Source of the DNA: Nevskiales bacterium
GTDB taxonomy: Bacteria; Pseudomonadota; Gammaproteobacteria; Nevskiales; Nevskiaceae
NCBI GenBank assembly: GCA_028698335.1
Contig: JAQVDP010000004.1
Span: 124,001 to 188,000, forward strand
Length of the DNA: 64,000 bases
Direction of reading: 5' to 3'
Below are positions 52,601 through 63,376 of this stretch, piece after piece. Numbering within the stretch: the stretch's first letter is position 1; every line of letters starts with the position of its first letter. The notes under the pieces are model-generated. The model saw only the letters and a program-made list of their open reading frames with translations, was not told the origin of the DNA and did no database searches. A program made the position numbers and the translations under genes.

Positions 52601-53722
52601 TCAAATGCGTTTGATCACGACCGAACCCGCCGAGTAACCGGCGCCGAAAGCGCACAGCACGCCGACGTCGCCCGGCTGCAGATCATCGTGGTACTTGTGG
52701 AACGCAATGACCGAGCCAGCCGAACTGGTATTGGCGTATTCATCGAGAATCACCGGCGCCTCGGTGACATCCGGATCGCGTCCTAGGACCTTGCGCGCAA
52801 TCAGTTGGTTCATGTTGAGATTGGCCTGGTGCAGCCAGAACCGGCGCACCGACTGCGGCGAGACACCCAGCGAGTCGAGATGGCCGAGCATCAGCTCGGA
52901 CGCCAACGGCACGACTTCCTTGAAGACTTTGCGCCCCTCCTGATGGAACAGCACGTCGTCCCATGCGCGCTGCGGGACCTCGCAGGCGTTGAGGAAGCCG
53001 AAGTTGTTGCGGATGTTGTTCGAGAATTGTGTCTGCATCCGCGTGCCGAGCACCTCGAAGCGCGTCCCGGACCCGGCCCGATCCGATGGTTCGATCAGCA
53101 CCGCGGTCGCGGCATCGCCGAAGATGAAGTGGCAGTCGCGGTTACGCCAGTTCAGATGGCCGCTGCAGATCTCCGGGCTGACGACCAGTGCCGCCCGCGC
53201 ACTGCCCGCCCGCACTGCATCGACACCGGCCTGGATGCCGAACGCCGCCGATGCGCAGGCCACGTTCATGTCATAGGCAAAACCGCCGCAACCCAGATAG
53301 TGCTGGATCTCGACGGCGATCGCCGGGTACGGCCGCTGCATGTTCGAGCACGCGACGATGACCAGGTCGACGTCCGCGGGCGTGCGCCCGGCACGCTCGA
53401 GCGCCTGGCGCGACGCCGCCATTCCCATCTCGCACATCAGCGACGGCTGGTCTTCCCCCCGCATCTCGATGCGCGGACGCATGAAGTCGAGATCGAGCAC
53501 CCCCTCGCGGTCGACCACATGACGCGACCGGATTCCGGACGCCTTGTAGATGAACTCGACGCTCGACGGCGCCAGCGCCTGAACCTGCCCCGCCTCGATC
53601 TCGGCGGCGTGCTCGCCGTTGTAGCGCTCGACATACTGGTTGTAGCACGCGACCAGGTCTTCGTTGGAGATGGACTGCGGCGGCGTGTACAGGCCGCTAC
53701 CGGTGATCACGGGGGTTTTCAT
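52601..53722 (-). CDS. Beta-ketoacyl-ACP synthase III family protein
   Basis: A 373-residue KAS III with the full Cys-His-Asn triad: C156 (DMNVACASAA), H298 (WLHQANLNM), N331 (YANTSSAGSV). It is longer than FabH and starts like the Pseudomonas PA3286 group, which draws beta-oxidation-derived acyl-CoA into fatty acid synthesis; that link is by resemblance only. No acyl carrier protein or other fab gene adjoins it. It precedes sppA by 25 bases on the same strand. Confidence 0.87.
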   Translation of the reverse strand: MKTPVITGSGLYTPPQSISNEDLVACYNQYVERYNGEHAAEIEAGQVQALAPSSVEFIYKASGIRSRHVVDREGVLDLDFMRPRIEMRGEDQPSLMCEMGMAASRQALERAGRTPADVDLVIVACSNMQRPYPAIAVEIQHYLGCGGFAYDMNVACASAAFGIQAGVDAVRAGSARAALVVSPEICSGHLNWRNRDCHFIFGDAATAVLIEPSDRAGSGTRFEVLGTRMQTQFSNNIRNNFGFLNACEVPQRAWDDVLFHQEGRKVFKEVVPLASELMLGHLDSLGVSPQSVRRFWLHQANLNMNQLIARKVLGRDPDVTEAPVILDEYANTSSAGSVIAFHKYHDDLQPGDVGVLCAFGAGYSAGSVVIKRI

Positions 53723-53797
53723 GATGGTGGAAATCGGGTTGTTGGGGGGAGATATGAGAATCTTCTAATACGTTGGAAACAACTGTTGTCGCGAAGT

Positions 53798-55213
53798 TTA
53801 CTGCACTGCCCAGCCGGCACCGGCCATCGCCCGCCGCAGAACCTCGCGGCCGGCGCGCTCCTGGCGCACCGTCAGATGCGAACCGCTGTACCACTCGATC
53901 GGCACGTCCCAGTGGCGCGACAGCGCCAGCGGGTGGCTGGGCAGCACGATGCGGTCCGCCGACCCCGCGAGTATGTGCAGACGCTCCCGGTCGAGCCGGG
54001 GCTGCACCGACAGCGGCGAGACGATCGAAACCAGACGCCGGAACGACGCTTCGTCCAGCCCGCGCGCGGAAAAATAGTGCAGATGACTGGGCGGCAGAAA
54101 ACGCCAGAGCGCCTGCGCGATATCGACCAGCGGCACGCCGGCGACGACGAAATCCAGTTCCGATTCATGCCCGGCCAGCAGCGCAGCGTTGTATCCGCCC
54201 AGCGAGATCCCGAACACACCGACCCGCGCGCCGGGCTCGTTGTGGCGCAGCCACGCCAGCGTGCGCCGCAGATCCCACAGCGCCTGCGCCTCGGCGTGCA
54301 GAAAATGCAGCATGTCGCCGTCGAGAAAGCGGTCGCCGCTGAAAAATCCGATCCGGCGCGGACCATGCAGCGGCAGGACCGGCTGGATCACATTGAGCCC
54401 CAGGCGCTGGTGCAGCCACTGCGGCGAGAACAGGCTCAGGTCGGTCCAGCGCATACCCATGCGATAGCCGTGAATGCACAGCAGCCACGGCCGCGGCTCG
54501 CCGGCATGCCGGAACACCCGCACATGGCACTGGCCGTTGTTGCGCAGACGCCCGCCCCAGTCGTCGCTGCCGGGCAATTCCGGCCGCGGCTGATAGCCGC
54601 TGTCGAACCTCAGGATTTCGTGCTGCCAACCCAGATAATGCGCGGGCTCGATATAGGTCTGCTCCGGTGGCGGTGGCGCCGGATGCAGAACCGCACCGTC
54701 GTCATACCATCCCTGCTCGGAGAGAACCTGATCGAGACGCTTGGCGTTGTCGCACATCCGTTCGGCGATATCGCCGTTGGGCAACCGCGCCGAACACACG
54801 AAATATCCGAGCATCGCCTCATCGAGCGCCGCCTTGGCATCTGTTTCGGTGGACATCACCGGCGCCGGCGCGCCGGCATACAGGGGCTCGTTCGCCAGCC
54901 CGACGCGCCCCGCCACGAGGAAGCTCGCCACCGACACCAGCACCGCGTAGAACGCCGCGCCGAAGTCGGCGACCACCCAGGCGACCGGGCTCAGCAACAC
55001 ACCGAGCATCGCGCCCAGCGCCATCAGTCCGATGAGGCGGTGCTCACCGACCATGAACATCATCGCGACGCCGGACGCCAGCAGCAGACAGCCTGGGATC
55101 ATGGCCCACAGCAGCCAGTCCCAGCCCGGCTGCGCCAGCAGCCAGTACAGCCCGGCCGCCATCGGCACCAGCCCCCTGGGCTCCCACTGCTTGGGACTCG
55201 GGCGATCGATCAT
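53798..55213 (-). CDS. Membrane-anchored alpha/beta hydrolase
   Basis: A 471-residue protein. About four hydrophobic helices fill residues 14-102, then a soluble region with an alpha/beta hydrolase core: LLCIHGYRMG, nucleophile motif GISLGGYNAAL, a late acid in LAGSADRIVLPSH and His in WYSGSHLTVR. Substrate unknown. It is followed, on the same strand and upstream in position, by two small genes (55.2-55.8 kb) of unknown role that may be co-transcribed with it. Confidence 0.78.
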   Translation of the reverse strand: MIDRPSPKQWEPRGLVPMAAGLYWLLAQPGWDWLLWAMIPGCLLLASGVAMMFMVGEHRLIGLMALGAMLGVLLSPVAWVVADFGAAFYAVLVSVASFLVAGRVGLANEPLYAGAPAPVMSTETDAKAALDEAMLGYFVCSARLPNGDIAERMCDNAKRLDQVLSEQGWYDDGAVLHPAPPPPEQTYIEPAHYLGWQHEILRFDSGYQPRPELPGSDDWGGRLRNNGQCHVRVFRHAGEPRPWLLCIHGYRMGMRWTDLSLFSPQWLHQRLGLNVIQPVLPLHGPRRIGFFSGDRFLDGDMLHFLHAEAQALWDLRRTLAWLRHNEPGARVGVFGISLGGYNAALLAGHESELDFVVAGVPLVDIAQALWRFLPPSHLHYFSARGLDEASFRRLVSIVSPLSVQPRLDRERLHILAGSADRIVLPSHPLALSRHWDVPIEWYSGSHLTVRQERAGREVLRRAMAGAGWAVQ

Positions 55214-55238
55214 GGCGAATCCGGGGTGGCCGACACCC

Positions 55239-55535
55239 TCAGCCTTCGAGAATGGCGCGGATCAGGAGGCTCCCGATCACCAGTCCGACGACGAACACCC
55301 CCTGCGCGATCCATCGCCAGCGGCGCCCGCGCCATTGCCCCCAGAACGCCGCCGCCGCGAGGGCGCTGACGACGCCGAAGATCAACGTCACCGTGCCCAC
55401 CGAGGACCATTCGCCGCGCATCCGCGGCGACGCATCCAGGTGGAACCAGTACATCAGCGAAACCACGCCGAGCGTGATCGCAAACGTGGCCGTCAGCGCC
55501 AGCGCCACGGCATTGAAGTAATGCAAGGCCTTCAT
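55239..55535 (-). CDS. Small three-helix membrane protein, function unknown
   Basis: 98 residues, starting MKALHYFNAVALALTATFAI, with hydrophobic segments at about 8-31, 46-65 and 76-96. Not recognised. Its ATG overlaps the stop of the 104-residue gene before it, and it precedes the membrane hydrolase by 25 bases, so the three probably form a small operon. Confidence 0.6.
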   Translation of the reverse strand: MKALHYFNAVALALTATFAITLGVVSLMYWFHLDASPRMRGEWSSVGTVTLIFGVVSALAAAAFWGQWRGRRWRWIAQGVFVVGLVIGSLLIRAILEG

Positions 55536-55846
55536 TGGGAGCGTTTACGCAGCAGACGCGCCACGGGCGCCAGTTGGCCTGCGACCTTGGGGGATGAAAG
55601 TCCGGTCTTGATCATCAGATTCACGAAACTGCGGACGATGACGTCGCGACTGGCGAAGACACTGTTGACCATCGGGACCTTGCGCCCTTTGATGGGCGTC
55701 AAGGTGTCGCCCGGTTCCTCGCCGAACTTGAAACTCACCGTCAGCTCGACCTCGAGCGGGTCGCCCTTGCGCAGGCGCTCGGACTTGCGGGGCAGCCGCC
55801 CACTGCGTGTGCGTTTGCGTCCGCCTCCTTGCGTCTTCTTTATCAT
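55532..55846 (-). CDS. Small basic protein, function unknown
   Basis: 104 residues with a very basic N-terminus (MIKKTQGGGRKRTRSGRLPR) and a middle section with alternating polar and hydrophobic residues (LEVELTVSFKFGEEPGD). No membrane helix and no family I recognise. The basic start could bind nucleic acid or be a ribosome- or membrane-associated tail, but that is a guess. ATGA overlap with the following membrane protein gene; divergent from the hydrolase at 55.9 kb. Confidence 0.55.
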   Translation of the reverse strand: MIKKTQGGGRKRTRSGRLPRKSERLRKGDPLEVELTVSFKFGEEPGDTLTPIKGRKVPMVNSVFASRDVIVRSFVNLMIKTGLSSPKVAGQLAPVARLLRKRSQ

Positions 55847-55876
55847 GCAGGCTCCTCAAGCTCGCCAAGCCGCTCG

Positions 55877-56431
55877 ATGAAGACCGCAGACTTCTCCGAT
55901 ACGACCGCCGATCATCTGGTTTGCTTCGCTCACGGCAAGGAAAGCGGACCCTGGGGTCACAAAATCACCCACCTGGCGAAAATCGCTCGAAAACGCGATT
56001 TCGCGGTGATCAGTCCCGATTATAGACACACGCAGGATCCCGCGGCCCGGGTGGCACATCTGCTGGCCTTGCGGCCCCGGGCCCGCAAGTTGGTTCTGGT
56101 CGGCTCGAGCATGGGCGGCTATGTGTCCGCGATGGCCTGTACCGCGCTGCGCCCCACCGCGTTGTTCCTGATGGCACCCGCGCTGTACTTCCCGGGCTGG
56201 GACACCGAGCCGGAGGCGGTTCCGGCCTTGTGCAGCGTCGTCCACGGCTGGCGCGACTCGGTCGTGCCGCATGAACGCGGGCTGCGCTTCGCCCAGCGCC
56301 ATCGCGCCGCCCTGCATCTGCTGGACGCCGAACACGGCCTCACCGAGTGCCTGGACATGATCGGGCTGCTGTTCGACGAGCTGCTGACACGCACCCTGGC
56401 CGTTGCGCCGGCGCTTGACGACGGCCCGTGA
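55877..56431 (+). CDS. YqiA-like alpha/beta hydrolase
   Basis: A 184-residue compact hydrolase: LVCFAHGKESGPWG (oxyanion), S78 in VGSSMGGYVSAM, acid in HGWRDSVVPHE, His in LLDAEHGLTE. Similar to small esterases such as YqiA/YcfP. Start ATG 55877; no good ribosome binding site is visible. GTGA overlap with the following DUF3293 gene. Confidence 0.82.
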   Translation: MKTADFSDTTADHLVCFAHGKESGPWGHKITHLAKIARKRDFAVISPDYRHTQDPAARVAHLLALRPRARKLVLVGSSMGGYVSAMACTALRPTALFLMAPALYFPGWDTEPEAVPALCSVVHGWRDSVVPHERGLRFAQRHRAALHLLDAEHGLTECLDMIGLLFDELLTRTLAVAPALDDGP

Positions 56432-56847
56432 GCACCGTGCCCGATCTGCGTCGCGCCTATCGCACCGCGATCTACACCATCGGCCCGCCAGTAGCCGTCC
56501 GGATCGTCATCGGCCGCCGCAATCCGGCGGCGGACCGCGTGCTCGCTGCCCTGGACTGCTACCGCCGGTGGGCCATCGTGACGCCCTGCAATCCGGCCTC
56601 GGTCCGGCTGAGCGACGCCGACAACCGCGGGCGCCTGCGGCGGATGGCCGGCGCCATCGCCCGCGCCCGGATCCGCCATTGCGCCGCCCGCAGCCAGAGT
56701 CCGGAGGGGGACTGGATCGAACCCGGCTACTGCCTGTTCGACCTCTCCGAACCGGCGGCGCTGGCGCTGGCGCGCCGTTTCGGACAGCGGGCCATCGTCG
56801 CGGGCGTGCTCGACGGTCCGGCGACACTGCGCTGGACCGGACTTTAG
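56428..56847 (+). CDS. DUF3293 domain protein
   Basis: 139 residues with the DUF3293 pattern: AYRTAIYTI, FVIG-like VRIVIGRRNP, WAIVTPCNPASVRLSDADN, and a C-terminal RRFGQRAIVAG. Cytoplasmic, function unknown. The GTG start overlaps the hydrolase stop (GTGA), so the two are probably translated together. Confidence 0.75.
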   Translation: MSTVPDLRRAYRTAIYTIGPPVAVRIVIGRRNPAADRVLAALDCYRRWAIVTPCNPASVRLSDADNRGRLRRMAGAIARARIRHCAARSQSPEGDWIEPGYCLFDLSEPAALALARRFGQRAIVAGVLDGPATLRWTGL

Positions 56848-56863
56848 ATGCACCCCGGCGGCG

Positions 56864-57145
56864 TCACGGGGTCTGGCGGCGATCGCTGTGGCCCAGATCG
56901 CGTTCCGGCGCCACCCGGTCGCGGATCTGCTGCTTGAGGCGCGGCAACTCGGGAAAACCGCCGTCGCGCGCGCGGTCGGCGATCACATCACCATCCAGGC
57001 AAACCGAAAACACTCCACCTTTTCCGGGCCTTAATGACACTTCTTCAAGTTCTTCACTAAATGTTGTCAACAGCTCCTGCGCGATCCAACCAGCCCGCAG
57101 CAGCCACCGGCACTGGGTGCAGTACTCGATCGTCACGCGGCTCAC
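56864..57145 (-). CDS. SelT/SelW/SelH family thioredoxin-like protein (Rdx, Cys form)
   Basis: A 93-residue Rdx-family protein beginning [20 protein letters not shown]. It has the thioredoxin-like CxxC (C9, C12) in place of CxxU, then LRPGKGGVFSVCLDGDVI and a GGFPELPRLKQQIRD helix typical of the family. Probable redox role. The GTG at 57145 overlaps the thioesterase stop as GTGA. Confidence 0.85.
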   Translation of the reverse strand: MSRVTIEYCTQCRWLLRAGWIAQELLTTFSEELEEVSLRPGKGGVFSVCLDGDVIADRARDGGFPELPRLKQQIRDRVAPERDLGHSDRRQTP

Positions 57146-57597
57146 GGCGCATCCCCGGCCGGCCGCGGCCACGGCTGGTAGGCCCGGAAGGCCTCGGGCA
57201 TACGCCGCGGCTTGCCGGTGACCATGTCGACACTGACCCACTGCGTCTGCCCGCGCAGCACCGTCCTGCGGTCGGCGTCGCGGATGATCTGATAGCGGCG
57301 CCACATGCTCAGCCGGAAGTCGTTTTGGTGCACCCAGGTCGCCAGCCACAGCTTGTCGCCGGCGAAGGTCGGCGCCAGATAGTCCAGCTCGTGCCGCCGC
57401 GCCACGCAACCGACGCCGATCCGCTCGTAGTCGTCAAAGTCGAGCCCCAGACTGACCGAGTGCCCCCAGGCCACCTGCTCCAGCCAGCTCAGGTAGACCA
57501 CGTTGTTGGTGTGACCGAACCGATCGAGGTGCGCCTCGGTCACCGTCACCGCCTCGACATACGGCGCCTCTACATCCCAGCTCAACGACTGCCCCAC
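57142..57597 (-). CDS. Hot-dog acyl-CoA thioesterase (4HBT family)
   Basis: A 151-residue thioesterase with [20 protein letters not shown], the 4HBT-type active-site region (Asp/His-Asn variation), and [19 protein letters not shown]. The GTG at 57597 is chosen for a GGGGAG ribosome binding site 5 bases upstream; the longer frame to 57681 has none. Substrate unknown. Overlaps the SelW-like gene. Confidence 0.83.
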   Translation of the reverse strand: MGQSLSWDVEAPYVEAVTVTEAHLDRFGHTNNVVYLSWLEQVAWGHSVSLGLDFDDYERIGVGCVARRHELDYLAPTFAGDKLWLATWVHQNDFRLSMWRRYQIIRDADRRTVLRGQTQWVSVDMVTGKPRRMPEAFRAYQPWPRPAGDAP

Positions 57598-57726
57598 GCA
57601 CGCTCCCCTGTTGTCCGCCGGACCACCGGCCACGGCCAAGCCTAAGTCGACGGACCGGCGCCCGCCAGCATCGGCGGACACGGGGCGTTTGCGAGCGCAA
57701 CCGGACCCACGTAAAATTCAAACCGT

Positions 57727-57737
57727 ACCAATTTGGT
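57727..57737. promoter_or_regulatory. Palindrome before the Rrf2 regulator gene
   Basis: ACCAATTTGGT, a perfect 11-base inverted repeat only 9 bases before the Rrf2 ATG, followed by a T-run. It may be the site through which the Fe-S regulator controls itself and the suf operon. No Shine-Dalgarno sequence fits between it and the ATG. Confidence 0.45.
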
Positions 57738-57746
57738 CTTTTTTAA

Positions 57747-58205
57747 ATGCTGAAACTCAGCAAACTCGCCGACTACGCCACCGTGCTGCTGACCGTGATG
57801 GCCCGCGACCCGGGGCGTACGCTCAGCGGGCAGGAACTGGCCGAACGCACCGGCATTCCGGCGCCCACCGTGTCCAAGCTGCTCAAGCAGCTGTCGCATG
57901 GGGGGCTGCTGCTGTCGCTGCGCGGCGCCCACGGCGGCTACCGGCTGGCGCGCGCGCCCGACCGGATCTCGGTGGCCGAGATCATCGCCGCGCTGGAAGG
58001 CCCGATCTCGGTGACCGAATGCGCCGGCCACGACGGCGACTGCAGTCTGGAGTCGGACTGTGGCGCGCGTGCGAACTGGCGCCTGATCAACTCCGCCATC
58101 CGCAGCGCGCTCGAAGCCGTCTCCCTGGCCCAGATGGCCTCGACGCCGGCCCGGGCACGGCCCGGGCACGGCACCGAGTTTCCGCTGAGGTTTCATCCCG
58201 AATGA
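57747..58205 (+). CDS. Rrf2 family Fe-S cluster regulator of the SUF system
   Basis: A 152-residue Rrf2 protein: a winged helix-turn-helix ([51 protein letters not shown]) and a cluster-binding loop with three cysteines, C92, C99 and C105 ([13 protein letters not shown]). Such proteins sense Fe-S status and control suf genes. First gene of the suf operon; the stop lies 11 bases before sufB. Confidence 0.92.
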   Translation: MLKLSKLADYATVLLTVMARDPGRTLSGQELAERTGIPAPTVSKLLKQLSHGGLLLSLRGAHGGYRLARAPDRISVAEIIAALEGPISVTECAGHDGDCSLESDCGARANWRLINSAIRSALEAVSLAQMASTPARARPGHGTEFPLRFHPE

Positions 58206-58216
58206 GGGAATCCGCC

Positions 58217-59695
<1,479 letters not shown>

Positions 59696-59715
59696 GCCGC
59701 GGTTGCCGAAGGCAC

Positions 59716-59773
59716 GCAAAAGCCACACAAAGTGGCTTTTGCAGCGGCGAACGCCCGCGCGGGACGCGCGGGC
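59716..59773. repeat. Two adjacent hairpins between sufB and the tautomerase gene
   Basis: First hairpin: arms GCAAAAGCCAC / GTGGCTTTTGC (59716-59726, 59732-59742) with a 5-base loop. Second: GCCCGCGC / GCGCGGGC (59753-59760, 59766-59773), loop 5. No T-run follows. The pair looks like a REP-type intergenic element or an operon-internal attenuator/mRNA-stability structure. I cannot count other copies outside the window. Confidence 0.55.
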
Positions 59774-59852
59774 CGGGGTGTCTCCTTGTGGACCATCACG
59801 CGCCAGCGAACCTGATTCCCGCCCCCACGCCGCACGGACTCGGAACCTAACC

Positions 59853-60047
59853 ATGCCGATCATCCGCGTCGAAATGCTGGAAGGCCGGACACGCCAACAG
59901 AAACGCGAACTCAGCGAGGCCCTGACCCGTGAGTACGTCAGGATCTGCGGCGGCCGTGCCGAAGCCATCTACGTCGTCATCGACGACATCAAGAAAGAAA
60001 ACTGGGCCGTCGGCGGACAGCTGTTGGCCGATACCTATCCGGATTGA
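59853..60047 (+). CDS. 4-oxalocrotonate tautomerase family protein
   Basis: A 64-residue protein starting MPIIRVEMLEGRTRQQKREL. The catalytic Pro becomes N-terminal after Met removal, and the length, beta-alpha-beta pattern and R-rich helix match 4-OT family enzymes. It sits inside the suf operon, 157 bases after sufB and 5 bases before sufC, which is unusual; its reaction there is unknown. Confidence 0.85.
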   Translation: MPIIRVEMLEGRTRQQKRELSEALTREYVRICGGRAEAIYVVIDDIKKENWAVGGQLLADTYPD

Positions 60048-60052
60048 AGCTT

Positions 60053-60804
<752 letters not shown>

Positions 60805-60805
<1 letters not shown>

Positions 60806-62055
60806 TGCTCAACCAGGACGCCTACACCGAGGCCTTCGAGGCCCTGCTGCCGACGCTGCCGGATGCCGAGCGCGAGGCGCGTCGCGAACAGCTCGCCCGC
60901 TTCTTCGGCAGCGGACTGCCGGACCGTTCGCTGGAAACCTTCAAATACAGCGATTTCACCGCCCTGGCCGCGACGCCGTATCGCCTTGCCGAGATGGCCG
61001 ATGCCGGCGACCTGTCCGCGTGGATGCTTGCCGACGCCGACACCCGCGTCTGGGTCAACGGCCATGCGCAGACTCCGGGCGCGGCGGAGACCACCGAAGT
61101 CGAGGGGCCCACCAGTGCCCCGGCACACGACGGGCTGGCCGCACTCAACGCCGCCTTCGCGCGCCCCGGACTGCAACTGCACCTGCGGCGCGGCGAACAG
61201 CAGACGCGGCCGTTGCACATCCTGAACGTCAGCGCTCCGGCGGCGGCAGGACGCATGATCCACCTGCGGCACCGCATCCGCCTCGAGGCCGGAGCCAGCG
61301 CGACGGTGGTGCTGCACGATGTCGGCCTGGGCGATGCCGAACGCTGGATCACCCAGACCCTGGAAATCGACCTCGCCGACAACGCCCGGTTGCAGCTGGT
61401 CAGGATCCAGGACGAGTCCCCGTCGACCCACTGCTGGTTCCAGGCCACCGCGCGCATTCAGCGCGATGCCAGGATCGAGCTGCTGCCGGTCGACTTCGGC
61501 GGCGCCCTGGTGCGGAACGACCTGCGCCTGCTGCTGCAGGCCCCGGGTGCCGAGTGCGGCCTGCACGGCCTGTTCGCGCCGGCCGGGCGCAGCCATGTCG
61601 ACAACCATACGGTCATCGAGCACCAGTCGCCGCACGGCATCAGCCGTGAATTCTGTCGCGGCCTGGCCTGGGATCAGGCGCACGCGGTCTTCAACGGCCG
61701 TATCGTCGTCCACCCCGGCGCGCAGAAGACCGACTCGGAGCAGCGGATCGCCAACCTGGTCATCGGCAAGGGCGCCGAGATCAACGCCAAGCCGGAACTC
61801 GAGATCCACGCCGACGACGTCAAGTGCGCACACGGCGCCACCTTCGGTCAGCTCGACGAGACCGCGCTGTTCTATCTGCGCAGCCGCGGCGTGCCCGAAG
61901 CCACGGCACGCAGCCTGCTGACCTTCAGCTTCGCCGGCGACGTCCTGCGCCGGATCAGCTGGCCGGGATTGCGCGAGGCGGTCACCCGCCGCTTCCTGCA
62001 GCGCATGGGCGGCGGACTCGACGCCGCGGAGCTGGATACCGGAGTGCAGCAGTGA
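60805..62055 (+). CDS. sufD: Fe-S cluster assembly protein SufD
   Basis: 416 residues, paralogous to SufB in its C-terminal beta-helix (RSHVDNHTVIEHQSPHGISR; VHPGAQKTDSEQRIANLVIG; CAHGATFGQLDETALFYLRS) with a more variable N-terminus. The ATG at 60805 overlaps the sufC stop; a GTG 3 bases earlier is possible. GTGA overlap with sufS. Confidence 0.93.
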
Positions 62056-63260
62056 CGCAACTGAAACTCGACGCCATTCGTGCCGATTTTCCGATCCTTT
62101 CCGAGGTCATCCACGGCAAGCGCCTCGCCTATCTCGACAACGCCGCCACGACGCAGAAACCGGAGGCCGTACTCGGTGCGCTGGACGGTTACTACCGGCA
62201 CGCCAACGCCAATGTGCATCGTGCCGTGCACGAACTGGCGGCCCGTGCGACGAAGGCCTACGAAGGCGCACGCGACCGCATCGCCAGCTGGTTCAACGCC
62301 GGGCGCGAGGAAATCGTGTTCACCCGCGGGACCACCGACGCAATCAATCTGGTTGCCCGCAGCTTTCTGCAGCCCCGGCTCGAACCCGGCGACGAGGTGC
62401 TCGTCACGACGATGGAACATCACTCCAACATCGTGCCCTGGCAGCTCGCCGGCGCCCGTACCGTCGCCGCGCCGATCAACGACGCCGGCGAGCTCGACGT
62501 CGACGCTTGGCGCGGCATGCTCAATGCCCGCACCAAGCTGGTCGCCGTGGTGCACGCCTCGAACTCGCTGGGCACGATCAATCCGATCGCCGACCTGATC
62601 CGGGAGGCGCACGCGCGTGGCATCCCCGTGCTGGTCGATGGCGCACAGGCCGCCGCCCACATCGCCGTCGACGTGCGCGCGCTGGACGTCGACTTCTATG
62701 CCTGCTCGGCCCACAAGTTCTACGGACCGACCGGCTTCGGCGTGCTCTACGGCAAGCGCGAGCACCTCGAGGCGATGCCGCCGTTGCAGGGCGGCGGCGA
62801 CATGATCGACACGGTGTCGTTCGACGGCAGCACCTGGAACGAGCTGCCGTACAAGTTCGAGGCCGGCACACCGGATATCGCCGGCGCCATCGGAGCGGGC
62901 GCCGCACTCGACTATCTGGCGGGCGTCGGACTGCAGGCGGCGGCGGCGCATGAACACGAGCTGCTCGGATACGCGACCGAGCGCATGCAGTCGGTTCCGG
63001 GCCTGCGCCTGATCGGGACCGCCGCCAACAAAGGGGGCATCCTCGCCTTCGTGATGGACTGCGCTCACCCGCACGACATCGGCAGTATCCTCGACCAGGC
63101 CGGTGTCGCCATCCGCACCGGGCACCATTGCACCATGCCGCTGATGCGGCGCTTCGAGGTTCCGGCCACGGCGCGGGCGTCGCTGGCGCTCTACAACGGC
63201 ACCGACGATGTCGATCAGCTGGTCGACGCGCTGCATACGGTCGTGCGCCTGTTCGCCTAG
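62052..63260 (+). CDS. sufS: Cysteine desulfurase SufS
   Basis: PLP enzyme supplying sulfur to SufBCD. It has 402 residues, with YLDNAATTQKP, the PLP lysine K222 in YACSAHKFYGPTG, and the catalytic C360 in RTGHHCTMPLM (group II desulfurase). The GTG start overlaps the sufD stop. No sufE or sufU partner is visible before the next gene. Confidence 0.96.
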   Translation: MTQLKLDAIRADFPILSEVIHGKRLAYLDNAATTQKPEAVLGALDGYYRHANANVHRAVHELAARATKAYEGARDRIASWFNAGREEIVFTRGTTDAINLVARSFLQPRLEPGDEVLVTTMEHHSNIVPWQLAGARTVAAPINDAGELDVDAWRGMLNARTKLVAVVHASNSLGTINPIADLIREAHARGIPVLVDGAQAAAHIAVDVRALDVDFYACSAHKFYGPTGFGVLYGKREHLEAMPPLQGGGDMIDTVSFDGSTWNELPYKFEAGTPDIAGAIGAGAALDYLAGVGLQAAAAHEHELLGYATERMQSVPGLRLIGTAANKGGILAFVMDCAHPHDIGSILDQAGVAIRTGHHCTMPLMRRFEVPATARASLALYNGTDDVDQLVDALHTVVRLFA

Positions 63261-63376
63261 ACAAAAGCGGCCGCCCGGTCGCCCCGGCCGCGCCGCCCCG
63301 CATCACGGCGGTGCCGTGGGCACTGTGTCATCATGGCCAATCCAATGTTCACCGAGCTTGCTAGGCTTTTCCGGGC

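Noticed and set aside
52805-55369. 854-residue open frame on the plus strand
   Set aside because: Antisense to the KAS III and membrane hydrolase genes, which have clear motifs; the plus frame has none.
57611-58216. Upstream extension of the sufB frame through the Rrf2 gene
   Set aside because: Overlaps a well-supported gene in another frame; SufB begins normally at 58217 with a ribosome binding site.
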